DNA of 64,000 nucleotides from assembly GCF_947500695.1 (NCBI RefSeq), contig NZ_CANMSS010000002.1, positions 558,001 to 622,000 of the forward strand, in the 5' to 3' direction. The stretch is from an uncultured Pseudoteredinibacter sp. Lineage in GTDB: Bacteria; Pseudomonadota; Gammaproteobacteria; Pseudomonadales; Cellvibrionaceae. The notes under the pieces were generated by a model. It saw only the letters and a program-made list of their open reading frames with translations, did not search any database and was not told where the DNA came from. Shown here in pieces: positions 9,359 through 18,387 of the stretch (its first letter is position 1; every line of letters starts with the position of its first letter). The position numbers were made by a program, and so were the translations under genes.

Positions 9359-9769
9359 ATGAAAGTGAATTTAATTAATAAAAAAAATCTGGTTTTCATG
9401 ACCTTGTTTTTGGGTGCGTGTGCAGGCAGTGTCAAAGAAAGTTTGACGCCTGAAGATGTGGTCCGTGATAAAGCGCAAGCTCGTTTTGAGGCCTTTTTAG
9501 ATAAGAAGCGAGAAGGGCTGGCTAAGGCTCTTTCTTTTACTACGCCAAGTTTTCGAAGTGTTAATACTGAGAAAGAATATGCTGCTCGTTATGGAGGGCG
9601 TGGGCAATGGGAATCAGCAGACATAGAAAAAGTTAGTTGTGAAGAGTCAGTTTGCGAAGTATCAATTAAGTTAGTATTTAAGTCACATAGAATACCGATG
9701 CCCGTGACAACATTTTTGCAAGAAAAGTGGATCGAAATTGATGGAGAATGGTGGGTGTATCACAAGTGA
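9359..9769 (+). CDS. Small putative lipoprotein of unknown function
   Basis: 136 residues starting six bases after gspD. An N-terminal hydrophobic segment ends in a lipobox (FLGAC, Cys near residue 21), predicting export and lipidation. The rest is a small mixed alpha/beta domain with a Cys pair (SCEESVCEV) that could form a periplasmic disulfide, and an aromatic C-terminus (EWWVYHK). I do not recognise the family. Its stop overlaps the start of the parvulin gene, so the three genes gspD, lipoprotein and parvulin are translated together and may serve one envelope process. The first ATG after the gspD stop is used. Confidence 0.75.
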   Translation: MKVNLINKKNLVFMTLFLGACAGSVKESLTPEDVVRDKAQARFEAFLDKKREGLAKALSFTTPSFRSVNTEKEYAARYGGRGQWESADIEKVSCEESVCEVSIKLVFKSHRIPMPVTTFLQEKWIEIDGEWWVYHK

Positions 9770-10683
9770 TGGTTACTAGTATGAAAATAAGAGTTTTAGC
9801 GCTGTCAGTATTTATTTTTTTTATTTCACAGTTTTCCAATGCCGAGGATGCTGTTATGTTTGAGGGTGAGGGAATAAGGATTACTGAATCTGAAGTGGGA
9901 AATTACATAGATAACCTGCTTGTCAATTATAAGGAAAAATATGAAACTCTGGATGAAGCTACTGTCGGCCAAATTGCCGAGTTGCTTTATGTGACAAAAT
10001 TGCTAGCAGAGACTGCTGAAGATAATCCATATATTGAAAATGAAAAGGTCAAATGGCTGGGTGAATTTCAAGTTAATTCAACATTGAAGGAAGCGCTTTT
10101 GAATGTTGAAGCGCAGGCCTTAATCAGAAATGTGAATTTTGAAGATATGGCTCAGAAAGTATACGAAAAGAATAAGGGACAATTTGAAACTGAAAAACAA
10201 GTTAGAGCGTCCCATATTCTACTAAGAACTCAAAACAAAGATGAGGAATCGGTTTTAAAGCAGATATTAGAGCTTAAGGGAAAGGCAGAGAAAGGGCATG
10301 ACTTTGCTCTAATGGCTAGGGCTCACTCACAAGATCCATCAGCTAGGCGAAATGGAGGTGACTTAGGTTTTTTTGCAAAGGGTAAAATGGTTCCTGCGTT
10401 TGAAGAAAAGGCCTTTAGTATGCAGGAGGGCGAAATAAGTGGGCCGGTTAAAACGGAGTTTGGATTTCATATCATCAAAGTTAGCGATATTCGTGGTGGT
10501 GGGATAAAGCCTTTCGCTGAAGTTAAAAGCTCAATAATTGAGAGCCTAAAAAACGATATGGCTCAAAAATATAAAGTTGATCGAATAAGCAAATTGGCTG
10601 AGAATGCCTCTACCAAGCCTTCTTTAAAGATTATTTCGAGGGTTTTAGCAAAGCATAAGCATATACAAGGAAAGACAGACTAA
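9769..10683 (+). CDS. Periplasmic parvulin-type peptidyl-prolyl isomerase
   Basis: About 304 residues with an N-terminal hydrophobic signal segment and a C-terminal parvulin (PpiC/rotamase) domain at roughly residues 145-240. Landmarks are RASHILLRT, the ARAHSQDPSARRNGGDLGFF segment and FGFHIIKV, all classical rotamase motifs. The ~110 residues before it resemble the helical chaperone region of SurA/PrsA-like proteins. It should help fold exported or outer-membrane proteins. The start is uncertain: ATG 9769 overlaps the previous stop (a coupled arrangement), while ATG 9781 gives a shorter n-region. It ends two bases before the Wzt gene. Similar parvulins accompany exopolysaccharide loci in other bacteria, so a role in glycan export assembly is an alternative to a type II secretion role. 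Confidence 0.85.
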   Translation: MVTSMKIRVLALSVFIFFISQFSNAEDAVMFEGEGIRITESEVGNYIDNLLVNYKEKYETLDEATVGQIAELLYVTKLLAETAEDNPYIENEKVKWLGEFQVNSTLKEALLNVEAQALIRNVNFEDMAQKVYEKNKGQFETEKQVRASHILLRTQNKDEESVLKQILELKGKAEKGHDFALMARAHSQDPSARRNGGDLGFFAKGKMVPAFEEKAFSMQEGEISGPVKTEFGFHIIKVSDIRGGGIKPFAEVKSSIIESLKNDMAQKYKVDRISKLAENASTKPSLKIISRVLAKHKHIQGKTD

Positions 10684-10684
10684 T

Positions 10685-12046
10685 ATGCCAAAGGATGCTG
10701 CTTTGCATGAGCTGCGAGTTTTACAGGTTGACAATGTATCCAAAGAGTATGTTAGTTACTGCAAACCGATTTACCGTCTTTGGAGCTTTTTCTTTACCCC
10801 GAGGATAGGATGGTTAACGAAATTTGTAGCTCTGAAAGACGTTAGTTTTAGTTTGAACAAGGGTGAGACAGTTGGGATTGTGGGGCGAAATGGCTCTGGA
10901 AAATCAACATTGTTGCAAACAATTGTGGGAACCCTTAGTCCAAGTGAAGGCACGATTCAATGTCGTGGCCGCATTGCTGCTCTATTAGAGCTGGGCGCTG
11001 GCTTTAATCCAGAGTTTACTGGTAAGGAAAATGTTTTTTTAAACGCTTCGATTTATGGATTGACTCATGAGCAAATTGAAGAACGTTATGAAAAAATCTG
11101 TGAGTTTGCTGGTATAGGTGAGTTTATTGATCAGCCAGTGAAAACCTATTCATCGGGCATGTATGTCCGATTGGCTTTTGCAGTAATCGTACATGTTGAC
11201 GCCGACATTCTGATTATCGATGAAGCTCTCGCTGTTGGTGACGCCTTGTTTTCTCAAAAGTGTATGCGTTTCCTTGAAGATTTTAAAGAGCGGGGTTCTA
11301 TTCTTTTTGTCAGTCATGATGCGGGCGCTGTAACTCGCCTTTGCGACAGAGCTATATGGCTTGACAAAGGAACGCTTGTTAAAGAAGGAAGCGCAAAGGA
11401 AGTTACCGAAAGCTACTTGGAGCATTTATACGCACAGCAACAGGATGTGAGTGGGGCTATTTCACAGCGTGAAGAAGAGAGCTCGGTAATGCTGCCCGAT
11501 TTTGAGGATGGAAAGGACTTTCGGGATAGGTTTTTAAATGGTTCAAACCTCCGCAACGACATAAAGCTTCAGCCATTCAATATAAAGAGCAATTCTTTCG
11601 GTACGGGCTTAATCAAAATAAGTGATGTGTGTATACGTGATCAGCAAGGAAGCAAGCTGAGTTATGCTGTCGGTGGTCACAAGGTTGTTGTCGATGTCTG
11701 TTTCAGGACTTCAGAATCAATTTCTAAGGTTATTGTTGGGTTTCTTTTAAAGAACCGGCAAGGCCAAATCTTATTCGGTGACAATAGCTATCTTGCATTG
11801 CTGGACCAGAATACTGATATTGAAGGTGGGGGCAGCTATAGTGCAAAGTTTGGGCTTAGCTTGCCTTATTTGCCGACAGATGAATATGTTTTATCGGTTG
11901 GAGTGGCATCCGGAACTCAAGATGAGCATGTGCAACATTGTTGGTTGCATGACGCGTTAGTTATTAATGTTCTGAATGATCACCTGGTTCACGGGATATT
12001 TGGTATCCCTATGGGCTTTTGTAAGCTTGAGAGGCTAAAGGGGTAA
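10685..12046 (+). CDS. wzt: Polysaccharide ABC transporter ATPase with C-terminal glycan-binding domain (Wzt)
   Basis: 453 residues. The first ~245 form an ABC ATPase of the O-antigen/teichoic-acid exporter type: Walker A GRNGSGKST near residue 67, the signature YSSGMYVRLAFA, Walker B ILIIDEALAVGD and the switch His in FVSHD. Residues ~290-450 match the C-terminal Wzt domain, a beta-sandwich that in E. coli O9a/O8 and Klebsiella systems recognises the modified non-reducing end of the finished polysaccharide before export. Its presence predicts a chain with a terminal cap, for which the methyltransferase two genes downstream is the obvious candidate. It pairs with the Wzm permease three bases downstream. 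Confidence 0.92.
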   Translation: MPKDAALHELRVLQVDNVSKEYVSYCKPIYRLWSFFFTPRIGWLTKFVALKDVSFSLNKGETVGIVGRNGSGKSTLLQTIVGTLSPSEGTIQCRGRIAALLELGAGFNPEFTGKENVFLNASIYGLTHEQIEERYEKICEFAGIGEFIDQPVKTYSSGMYVRLAFAVIVHVDADILIIDEALAVGDALFSQKCMRFLEDFKERGSILFVSHDAGAVTRLCDRAIWLDKGTLVKEGSAKEVTESYLEHLYAQQQDVSGAISQREEESSVMLPDFEDGKDFRDRFLNGSNLRNDIKLQPFNIKSNSFGTGLIKISDVCIRDQQGSKLSYAVGGHKVVVDVCFRTSESISKVIVGFLLKNRQGQILFGDNSYLALLDQNTDIEGGGSYSAKFGLSLPYLPTDEYVLSVGVASGTQDEHVQHCWLHDALVINVLNDHLVHGIFGIPMGFCKLERLKG

Positions 12047-12049
12047 AAT

Positions 12050-12871
12050 TTGTCCTCGATTAAACCGAATACGATAACGTTGGGCTGGCTTGATATTTGG
12101 CCTCATCGTTCCTTAATCATTAACTTAGCAAAAAGGGAAGTGCTATCTCGCTATCGCGGTTCTTGGTTGGGTGTTTTGTGGAGCATAATTAACCCAGTGC
12201 TGTTGTTGCTTGTGTATATGTTCGTTTTTGGCGTCATATTTCAAGCTCGTTGGCCTCAATCAACAGGGGTGGATGAAAACTTTGCTGCACTTCTTTTCAG
12301 TGGTTTAGTTGTGTATGTTTATTTTTCAGAGCAGCTTACGTCAGCTCCGAGCCTCGTCTTACGCCATGAGAATTTTGTTAAGAAAGTGGTCTTTCCGATT
12401 GATACCTTAGCTTGGGTGTCTGTCTTATCCTCACTTTTTCACTTTGTATTGTCCCTACTGGTATTATTCTTGTTTGTCGCTATTTGGGGGAGTGGGCTCA
12501 GTTTAAGCGTTTTTGCTTTGATCCCGTTATACCTGATTTTTACCGTACAACTTGTTGCCATGGTTTGGTTTGTCTCTGCGCTTGGAGTGTTTATCAGAGA
12601 TGTAGTTTATATTGCATCTTTCCTTTCCACGGCTTTGTTCTTTTTAAGCCCTATTTTTTACCCAATCGAGGCTGTGCCTGAGTCATTTGCAAAAGTTATG
12701 CAAATTAACCCTTTAAGTTTCTATATCGAATCTACAAGAGAGATAGTTGTTCTTGGAAATTGGCCAAGCAGCAATGGAATGTTGATCGCAGGGTTCGTGG
12801 CAATATTAAGTTATATTGCTGCTGGTGCGTTTTTTGACCGTGTGAAAAGCGGTTTTGCTGATGTAATGTAG
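12050..12871 (+). CDS. wzm: Polysaccharide ABC transporter permease (Wzm)
   Basis: 273 residues with about six membrane segments and the ABC-2 polysaccharide-export signature LAKREVLSRYRGSWLGVLWS followed by NPVLLLLVYMFVFGVIF. It forms the inner-membrane channel that exports undecaprenyl-linked glycan, powered by Wzt. The best start is TTG at 12050: AGGGG lies about eight bases upstream and the next in-frame candidates would cut into the amphipathic N-terminal region. Only three bases separate it from wzt. Confidence 0.9.
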   Translation: MSSIKPNTITLGWLDIWPHRSLIINLAKREVLSRYRGSWLGVLWSIINPVLLLLVYMFVFGVIFQARWPQSTGVDENFAALLFSGLVVYVYFSEQLTSAPSLVLRHENFVKKVVFPIDTLAWVSVLSSLFHFVLSLLVLFLFVAIWGSGLSLSVFALIPLYLIFTVQLVAMVWFVSALGVFIRDVVYIASFLSTALFFLSPIFYPIEAVPESFAKVMQINPLSFYIESTREIVVLGNWPSSNGMLIAGFVAILSYIAAGAFFDRVKSGFADVM

Positions 12872-12879
12872 GAGTGGGA

Positions 12880-14205
12880 ATGCTTGATTGTAATGATAGT
12901 ATCTTAATGGTATCGCAATCAAAAAGGTTCTCTGAAGGTGTAGCAAGAGGTGGCACGCTACACTATATGGATTATCAATTTACTGATGAAGAGTCTCCAA
13001 ATGGCTTAAGTGCTTGGGAGTGTGACGAGCATATTAAGGTCAAGGCATCATGCGAACCTGTTGCGGGTGTCTACAGGCAGCAAGCATTAAACCGGCTATT
13101 TGCGAAGAGAGTCCTGCAGACTAAACCATCTCAGGTTTTTATCGTAGGTGTGAATGGTGCTTCCATTGACCTTATACGTGTTGCCGACCTAATGGGCGTC
13201 AGAGCTATCGTTCTTATGGATACGCCACCAGCTGTACTGAGTGACGCCGGCGATAGGTCATGGTTAGAGGCCTGTATAAACAAAGCGGCCAGACGATATA
13301 CACTGAATGCAGAGTTGAAAGAAGCTTGGAAAGGCTTTGAATGCTCAGTTTGGGAGGAAAAAATACCCATTTTGAGTCACAAAGGTAGCAGGCTCACCTT
13401 CGAATATGGCATCTACGAATTCTGTTTGCGAGATCACCCCTTACTTATGGCAATGCAGGAGAATGATGTTGAGCATTTTCTATCTTGCGAGCGAGTACTT
13501 GATTTGGGTTGCGGCGCTGGGTTGTTTTTACAGTTGTTGAAAGAGCGAGGAGTTGATGCTTATGGTGTGGAGCGAAACGAGTCGGTTGCTTACTATGGAT
13601 GTGACACTGGGCTTGAGATCGTATGCCAAGATGCTTTAGAGCATCTTCGTACGACCAAAGATGAAGTTGATGGCATATATTGCTCACACTTTGTAGAACA
13701 TTTGCCTATAGAGGCGGTAGAGAAGTTAATTGAATTGGTAGCTGATCGATTGAAACGTGGGGGCATCGCGGTTCTCACTTTTCCCGACCCTGAGTCGATT
13801 CGATCTCAACTTCTAGGGTTCTGGCGGGATCCTGAACATGTTCGCTTCTATCATCCAGAGCTTATTACTACGATGGCTTCAGTGTATGGCCTTGATTGTG
13901 AGTGGAGTAGCTATCACGACCAGGCGCATAATATATATCCATTCCCAGAGGAACCTGAGGCCTTGCCAGGCGATAGCTTATCAAGCAAACCTAAAATGGC
14001 TAAGCGAAGCTTATGGCAGAAAATACTATTCAAGTTAGGTGTGGTGAATAGCTATGACTTGGAAAACATCAAAGCATTGGAAGATAAGCTCTCATACCAG
14101 CAAAGTGTAATTGACAACCTTTCTAAGAGAACTGAGCAGCTTTGGAATATCAATCAAACCTGGTCGTGGAATGACAATGTCACTTTACGGTTCAAAAAGC
14201 GGTAA
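12880..14205 (+). CDS. SAM-dependent methyltransferase with Rossmann-like N-domain and C-terminal coiled coil
   Basis: About 441 residues. A class I methyltransferase core occupies roughly 190-320, with motif I VLDLGCGAGLFLQLL and the post-I acid in AYGVERN. The N-terminal ~170 residues include a Rossmann-like segment (VFIVGVNGASIDLIRVADL) resembling the nucleotide-sugar fold of glycosyltransferases, but no catalytic signature was recognised. The C-terminal ~40 residues are heptad-like and probably a coiled coil. In ABC-dependent O-antigen systems a coiled-coil methyltransferase/kinase (WbdD) caps the chain and sets its length; this gene is a candidate analogue without a visible kinase. ATG 12880 is preferred, with GGAG at the right distance, over GTG 12874. 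Confidence 0.8.
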   Translation: MLDCNDSILMVSQSKRFSEGVARGGTLHYMDYQFTDEESPNGLSAWECDEHIKVKASCEPVAGVYRQQALNRLFAKRVLQTKPSQVFIVGVNGASIDLIRVADLMGVRAIVLMDTPPAVLSDAGDRSWLEACINKAARRYTLNAELKEAWKGFECSVWEEKIPILSHKGSRLTFEYGIYEFCLRDHPLLMAMQENDVEHFLSCERVLDLGCGAGLFLQLLKERGVDAYGVERNESVAYYGCDTGLEIVCQDALEHLRTTKDEVDGIYCSHFVEHLPIEAVEKLIELVADRLKRGGIAVLTFPDPESIRSQLLGFWRDPEHVRFYHPELITTMASVYGLDCEWSSYHDQAHNIYPFPEEPEALPGDSLSSKPKMAKRSLWQKILFKLGVVNSYDLENIKALEDKLSYQQSVIDNLSKRTEQLWNINQTWSWNDNVTLRFKKR

Positions 14206-14210
14206 TCAGC

Positions 14211-16598
14211 ATGCATAGCAGATTGCAATGCCCTGTCGATATAATTATTCCGGTTTATCGTGGTTTAGAAGAAACGATAAGGTGCATAGAGGCTGCAAAA
14301 CTATCGCTAAGCTTTGATGGGGTTAGACTAATTATAGTTGATGATGCTTCGCCGGAAGAAAAGATAAGTGCTTATTGCCGAAAGCAGTCTACAATCAAAA
14401 ATATTGAATTAATTAGCAATACTCAAAACCTCGGCTTTGTTGCGAGTGTTAATAAGGCGATGCGATCTACCGATCGTGATGTGGTTTTGCTAAATAGCGA
14501 TACTATAGTTTGTAATGATTGGTTGTGTAGAATTCAAGCATCTTCATATAGAAGTAATGAGATAGCTACAGCTACACCACTCTCAAACAACGCTAGCATT
14601 TGCTCGGTCCCCCTTATTGAAAACCTATATGTTCATGGAGAATTTCCACTAGAGAGAATTGATAATGTTGCTGCCAAAGTAAACAAGTCGGTGCTTGTGG
14701 ATGTCCCTACGGGCGTGGGCTTTTGCATGTATATCAAGCGGGAGGCCTTAGAGCTAGTAGGTTATTTTGATGAAGATAGCTTTGGTAAGGGTTATGGTGA
14801 GGAAAATGACTTTTGTATGCGCTGTCTTGACCATGGCCTAAGAAATATCATGGCCCAAGATGTATTTGTTCATCACGAAGGAGAGGTTAGTTTCTCAATC
14901 GAGTCGACCAAAAGAAAAGAAGCGGCCGAGCGAAAGTTGCTGACCCTACATCCGCATTACGTGGATGAAGTAGAAAAATACTTACAAGATGATAAGTCTC
15001 TACAATATAAACTTAGATTGTTATCGGCTTGCCAATTGAGCAGTTTATTAAATAATCTTAAAGTTGAAAGAACTGTCCTGCATATACTTGGCTTAGATGG
15101 TGGGGGGAGCTTTCGGTATGTGGATTCCTTAGTAAAGGAGCTTCCTAAGAATATTAAACACTTTGCATTGCTGATATCTGAGGCGGGCTGTTACCTTCAG
15201 GATATAGAGACAAGTGTTAGCCTAGATTTAAGCCAGTGTTTTCCACAACAACAGATCCAAGAGCTATTGCTTGAGGACCTTGGGTTTAAAAATATTCACC
15301 TTCATCGGTTAAACGAAGAATCGATTGATCTGCTTAATCGCATCCCTCTTGAAAGAGTAAACTTGTATATAACTTATCATGATTTAAGCTTTGTAAGTGA
15401 AGGTGTTTTTGATGATGTCGCAAAGAAGGACTTTAGTTGCATATCAGACCTCAGAGATGATCGGTGGTTGGACAAATTTGCTGAAATTAGAAAGGCCGCC
15501 AAGGCAATATACTTTCCAAGTGAGTATCTAAAGTCTGTATATGAGGGCTTGCTTGGAAAAAGTAGTGTCGAAGATATTTTATGCCCAGACCCTCCTTTGC
15601 AGTTGAAAAAGCTTAGTTCTCAAGAAGAGGAGGAGATAGCACAAAATGTTGAGTTAGCATTTTCAACAGATAACAAAACGATTGCTATTGTGGGGGCGCT
15701 TGGAAATCATAAGGGCTTTGAGTACTTTGAGCAATTGAAGGATCTATCCATTAAGTCGGGTGGGAAAACAAACTGGCTGCATGTGGGGTACTCGGAAAAG
15801 GTAACTGGAAAAAATGTTGAGCGGAACTACATTGTCACTGGTGCCTATGAGCCTGATTGTTTAGCGGCGATATTGTCGAGTTATAAGGTTGATTTGATCT
15901 ATTTTCCTCCTGGAGTCCCAGAGTCCTATTGTTATGCCCTTTCAGATGTAATGTGTATAGATGCCCCAGTAATCGCACATAATCGAGGGGCACTGGCAGA
16001 GCGTGTTAGCATGTACTATTGCGCAGCTAACCTTTTGGCTAGCGATGAAGCTGTCGCAAGTACATTGGCTTTTCTTGAAAGAGAGGGGCACTCTAAAAGA
16101 GGGCAAACAGAAAGTACTCTGGAACGAGAAAAAATTGAAAGTTATATTGAGGGCTTGCGAATGAATATCTCAAGCAAGGTGGATGACGAGAACTTTTTTG
16201 CTTTGCAGGAGCAAATGAAGTATTTCAGTGTTGATCAGCTACCATATCGTCAAGAGCTTAAAAAGCTCGCTGACACGAAAGAGTTTTTACAATCTCAGTT
16301 GAAGAACTCTAATGAGGAAATAGCTGCTCTCGCCGAACAGGTGGGGGAGCATAGAGCTTGGCAAGAAAAGCTGATGGTAGATATTGAAGCTCAAAACGAA
16401 GCAATTGCCAAGCTGCATGCCGAATATAACGAGTTGCTAGCTAGGGAAGAAGAGCTAAAACAGGAATTAGCAGGAAAAGCGGTTGAGATAGAAAAGCTGA
16501 AATATGAATTTCATATGGCAAGCTATTCTATTAAAAGAATCTGCCATAACTTATATGGTTACTTTGTTAGATATTTTAAAGAGAGATTGAAATTGTGA
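14211..16598 (+). CDS. Multidomain glycosyltransferase: GT2 + GT4-like + coiled coil
   Basis: 795 residues. Residues ~5-230 are a GT-A family 2 transferase (VDIIIPVYRGLEETIRC, DDAS, DVVLLNSDT as the DxD-like site, GYGEENDFCMRC near the acceptor site). A middle/C-terminal GT-B-like part spans ~290-640, with IVGALGNHKGFEYFEQL and a VPESYCYALSDVM segment that resembles the donor-sugar site of GT4 enzymes. Residues ~690-765 are a strong coiled coil rich in Glu, Lys and Leu, followed by a basic C-terminus. Two transferase modules suggest addition of two different sugars or a polymerising role in the exported glycan. Sugar specificity cannot be read. It starts six bases after the methyltransferase. 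Confidence 0.85.
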   Translation: MHSRLQCPVDIIIPVYRGLEETIRCIEAAKLSLSFDGVRLIIVDDASPEEKISAYCRKQSTIKNIELISNTQNLGFVASVNKAMRSTDRDVVLLNSDTIVCNDWLCRIQASSYRSNEIATATPLSNNASICSVPLIENLYVHGEFPLERIDNVAAKVNKSVLVDVPTGVGFCMYIKREALELVGYFDEDSFGKGYGEENDFCMRCLDHGLRNIMAQDVFVHHEGEVSFSIESTKRKEAAERKLLTLHPHYVDEVEKYLQDDKSLQYKLRLLSACQLSSLLNNLKVERTVLHILGLDGGGSFRYVDSLVKELPKNIKHFALLISEAGCYLQDIETSVSLDLSQCFPQQQIQELLLEDLGFKNIHLHRLNEESIDLLNRIPLERVNLYITYHDLSFVSEGVFDDVAKKDFSCISDLRDDRWLDKFAEIRKAAKAIYFPSEYLKSVYEGLLGKSSVEDILCPDPPLQLKKLSSQEEEEIAQNVELAFSTDNKTIAIVGALGNHKGFEYFEQLKDLSIKSGGKTNWLHVGYSEKVTGKNVERNYIVTGAYEPDCLAAILSSYKVDLIYFPPGVPESYCYALSDVMCIDAPVIAHNRGALAERVSMYYCAANLLASDEAVASTLAFLEREGHSKRGQTESTLEREKIESYIEGLRMNISSKVDDENFFALQEQMKYFSVDQLPYRQELKKLADTKEFLQSQLKNSNEEIAALAEQVGEHRAWQEKLMVDIEAQNEAIAKLHAEYNELLAREEELKQELAGKAVEIEKLKYEFHMASYSIKRICHNLYGYFVRYFKERLKL

Positions 16599-18373
16599 GT
16601 ATAGGAGCGCTGGATATATTTCTGGTTGTTTTTCATCCGAAATTAAGCGATTTAGATGAGATTTTTAGTGCGCTTCTATCTCAAGAACAGCATAGTTTCG
16701 ATGGTATCAATATACATATTTGGGATAACTCATTAAAACAAGATCACAAGCTAGGTTTAGCTCAGCTTAAAGAAGGGTTTGAGGGGCGATTCAATAGCTT
16801 TAACTTGATTGTTAGCGAGGAAAACTTGGGTTTTGGCCGGGCAAACAATCGCTTGTCCGAAAGGTCGTCGTCTCCATGGATCTTCTTGCTAAACCAAGAT
16901 GCTATTCCTGAGCCTGATATGTTGGCTGAACTGTCTCGGCAAATTGAAAATTCAGACGAAACAGTAGTGGCTTGGGAGTGTCGACAAATCCCTTATGAGC
17001 ATCCGAAGGTTTACAACCCATCAAGCTTGGAAACCGAGTGGAATTCGGGTGCTGCTGTTGTGTATCGCCGTAAGGCATATCAAGAAGTTGGTGGCTTTGA
17101 TGAAAACTTTTTTATGTATGCGGAAGATGTAGATCTTTCATGGCGTTTGCGTGCTTGTGGATACAGATTAAAATATATTCCAAGGGCGGCTGTCTATCAC
17201 GATACATATTCTGAAGCAGGGGAGGTTAAGCCGATTCAGGCCATCGAAGGTACCCTAAATAATCTCCTAATGCGAGTGAAGTATGGGAGTTGGGCAGATA
17301 TTCGTGCTGGGGTATTGGGTGTTTTGAATGAGGCCCGGCGGCCACAGTCTTTTCCTGGGCGAAGATTACAGATGGCATTGTTAGTGCCGAGAATGCTAAA
17401 ACGAATGCCTAAGCTGCGGCGTGCAAATAAAGCTTTTCGTGAAAACTTTAAACCTAGCTTTGTTCATTGGGATTATTCCTTACATAGGGAGGGAGCTTTC
17501 TTTGAGTTTCGACGTCGCAATGCTAGTGAGTTTGAAGCTCTTGTCAGTATTGTTGTGCGAACGCACAAGAGGCCGGAGTTTTTGAGAGAAGCCTTGTTAA
17601 GTCTGGTCAATCAAACTTATAACAATTTAGAGATCATAGTAATTGAAGATGGAGAGGATACTGCGAGAGAGCTTGTTGAAAAAGAATTCTCTGAGGCAAA
17701 TATTAGCTACCATGCTACTGGTAAGAATGTAGGAAGGTCGGAGGCTGGTAATATTGGGCTTGCAATGGCTAATGGTGAATGGCTTGGCTTTTTAGATGAT
17801 GATGATCAGTTTTTTTGTGATCATGTAGAGGTTATGGTGCAGTCTGCCCAAGAAAATCAGACAAAAGGCATTTATGGCACGGCTTGGGAGGTGGCAACTG
17901 ATGTAGAGTCAGTCACGCCTCTTGCTTATACAGAATTTGATTCTAGAACAGTATACAAGCAAGAGTTTTGTCGCCCTCTTATGTGGCATAGAAATTACTT
18001 GCCAATACAGTGCGTATTGTTTCACCGAGAGATCTATAAGCGTTGGGGTGGCTTTGAAACTGACATGGATCAGCTTGAAGATTGGAATCTTTGGACGAGG
18101 TACACTTTTGAACATGATTTCAAGTTGGTGGATAAGACAACATCAAAGTATCGAGTACCTTACTGTGAAAAGGTGTCTGCTGATCGGCAGGAGAAGCTAG
18201 ATGCAGCTTACCAACAGGCACTTGAGAAGCAAAAACAATTAGAGTTAAAGATTGGAATAGCGGATTTTTTTGAGCTATATCATTCCATGCCAAAGGAGCA
18301 GGTCGCGGAGAGACTTCCATTTTCTATTAAGTTGAAGCACGCATTAAAACAAAACGTTAAGCGTTTTATTTAA
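16595..18373 (+). CDS. Bifunctional family 2 glycosyltransferase (tandem GT2 domains)
   Basis: 592 residues with two GT-A modules. The first (~5-270) resembles rhamnosyltransferases of the WbbL type: WDNS, ENLGFGRANN, FLLNQDAIPEPDML, and GGFDENFFMYAEDVDLSWR. The second (~305-540) starts VSIVVRTHKRPEFLREALLS and contains FLDDDDQF as the metal-binding DxD site. It probably adds two sugars in sequence. The start is a GTG that overlaps the previous stop by four bases (GTGA), a coupled arrangement. Linkage and donor sugars cannot be assigned. Confidence 0.87.
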   Translation: MSIGALDIFLVVFHPKLSDLDEIFSALLSQEQHSFDGINIHIWDNSLKQDHKLGLAQLKEGFEGRFNSFNLIVSEENLGFGRANNRLSERSSSPWIFLLNQDAIPEPDMLAELSRQIENSDETVVAWECRQIPYEHPKVYNPSSLETEWNSGAAVVYRRKAYQEVGGFDENFFMYAEDVDLSWRLRACGYRLKYIPRAAVYHDTYSEAGEVKPIQAIEGTLNNLLMRVKYGSWADIRAGVLGVLNEARRPQSFPGRRLQMALLVPRMLKRMPKLRRANKAFRENFKPSFVHWDYSLHREGAFFEFRRRNASEFEALVSIVVRTHKRPEFLREALLSLVNQTYNNLEIIVIEDGEDTARELVEKEFSEANISYHATGKNVGRSEAGNIGLAMANGEWLGFLDDDDQFFCDHVEVMVQSAQENQTKGIYGTAWEVATDVESVTPLAYTEFDSRTVYKQEFCRPLMWHRNYLPIQCVLFHREIYKRWGGFETDMDQLEDWNLWTRYTFEHDFKLVDKTTSKYRVPYCEKVSADRQEKLDAAYQQALEKQKQLELKIGIADFFELYHSMPKEQVAERLPFSIKLKHALKQNVKRFI

Positions 18374-18387
18374 AAAGAGAGTGCCCC

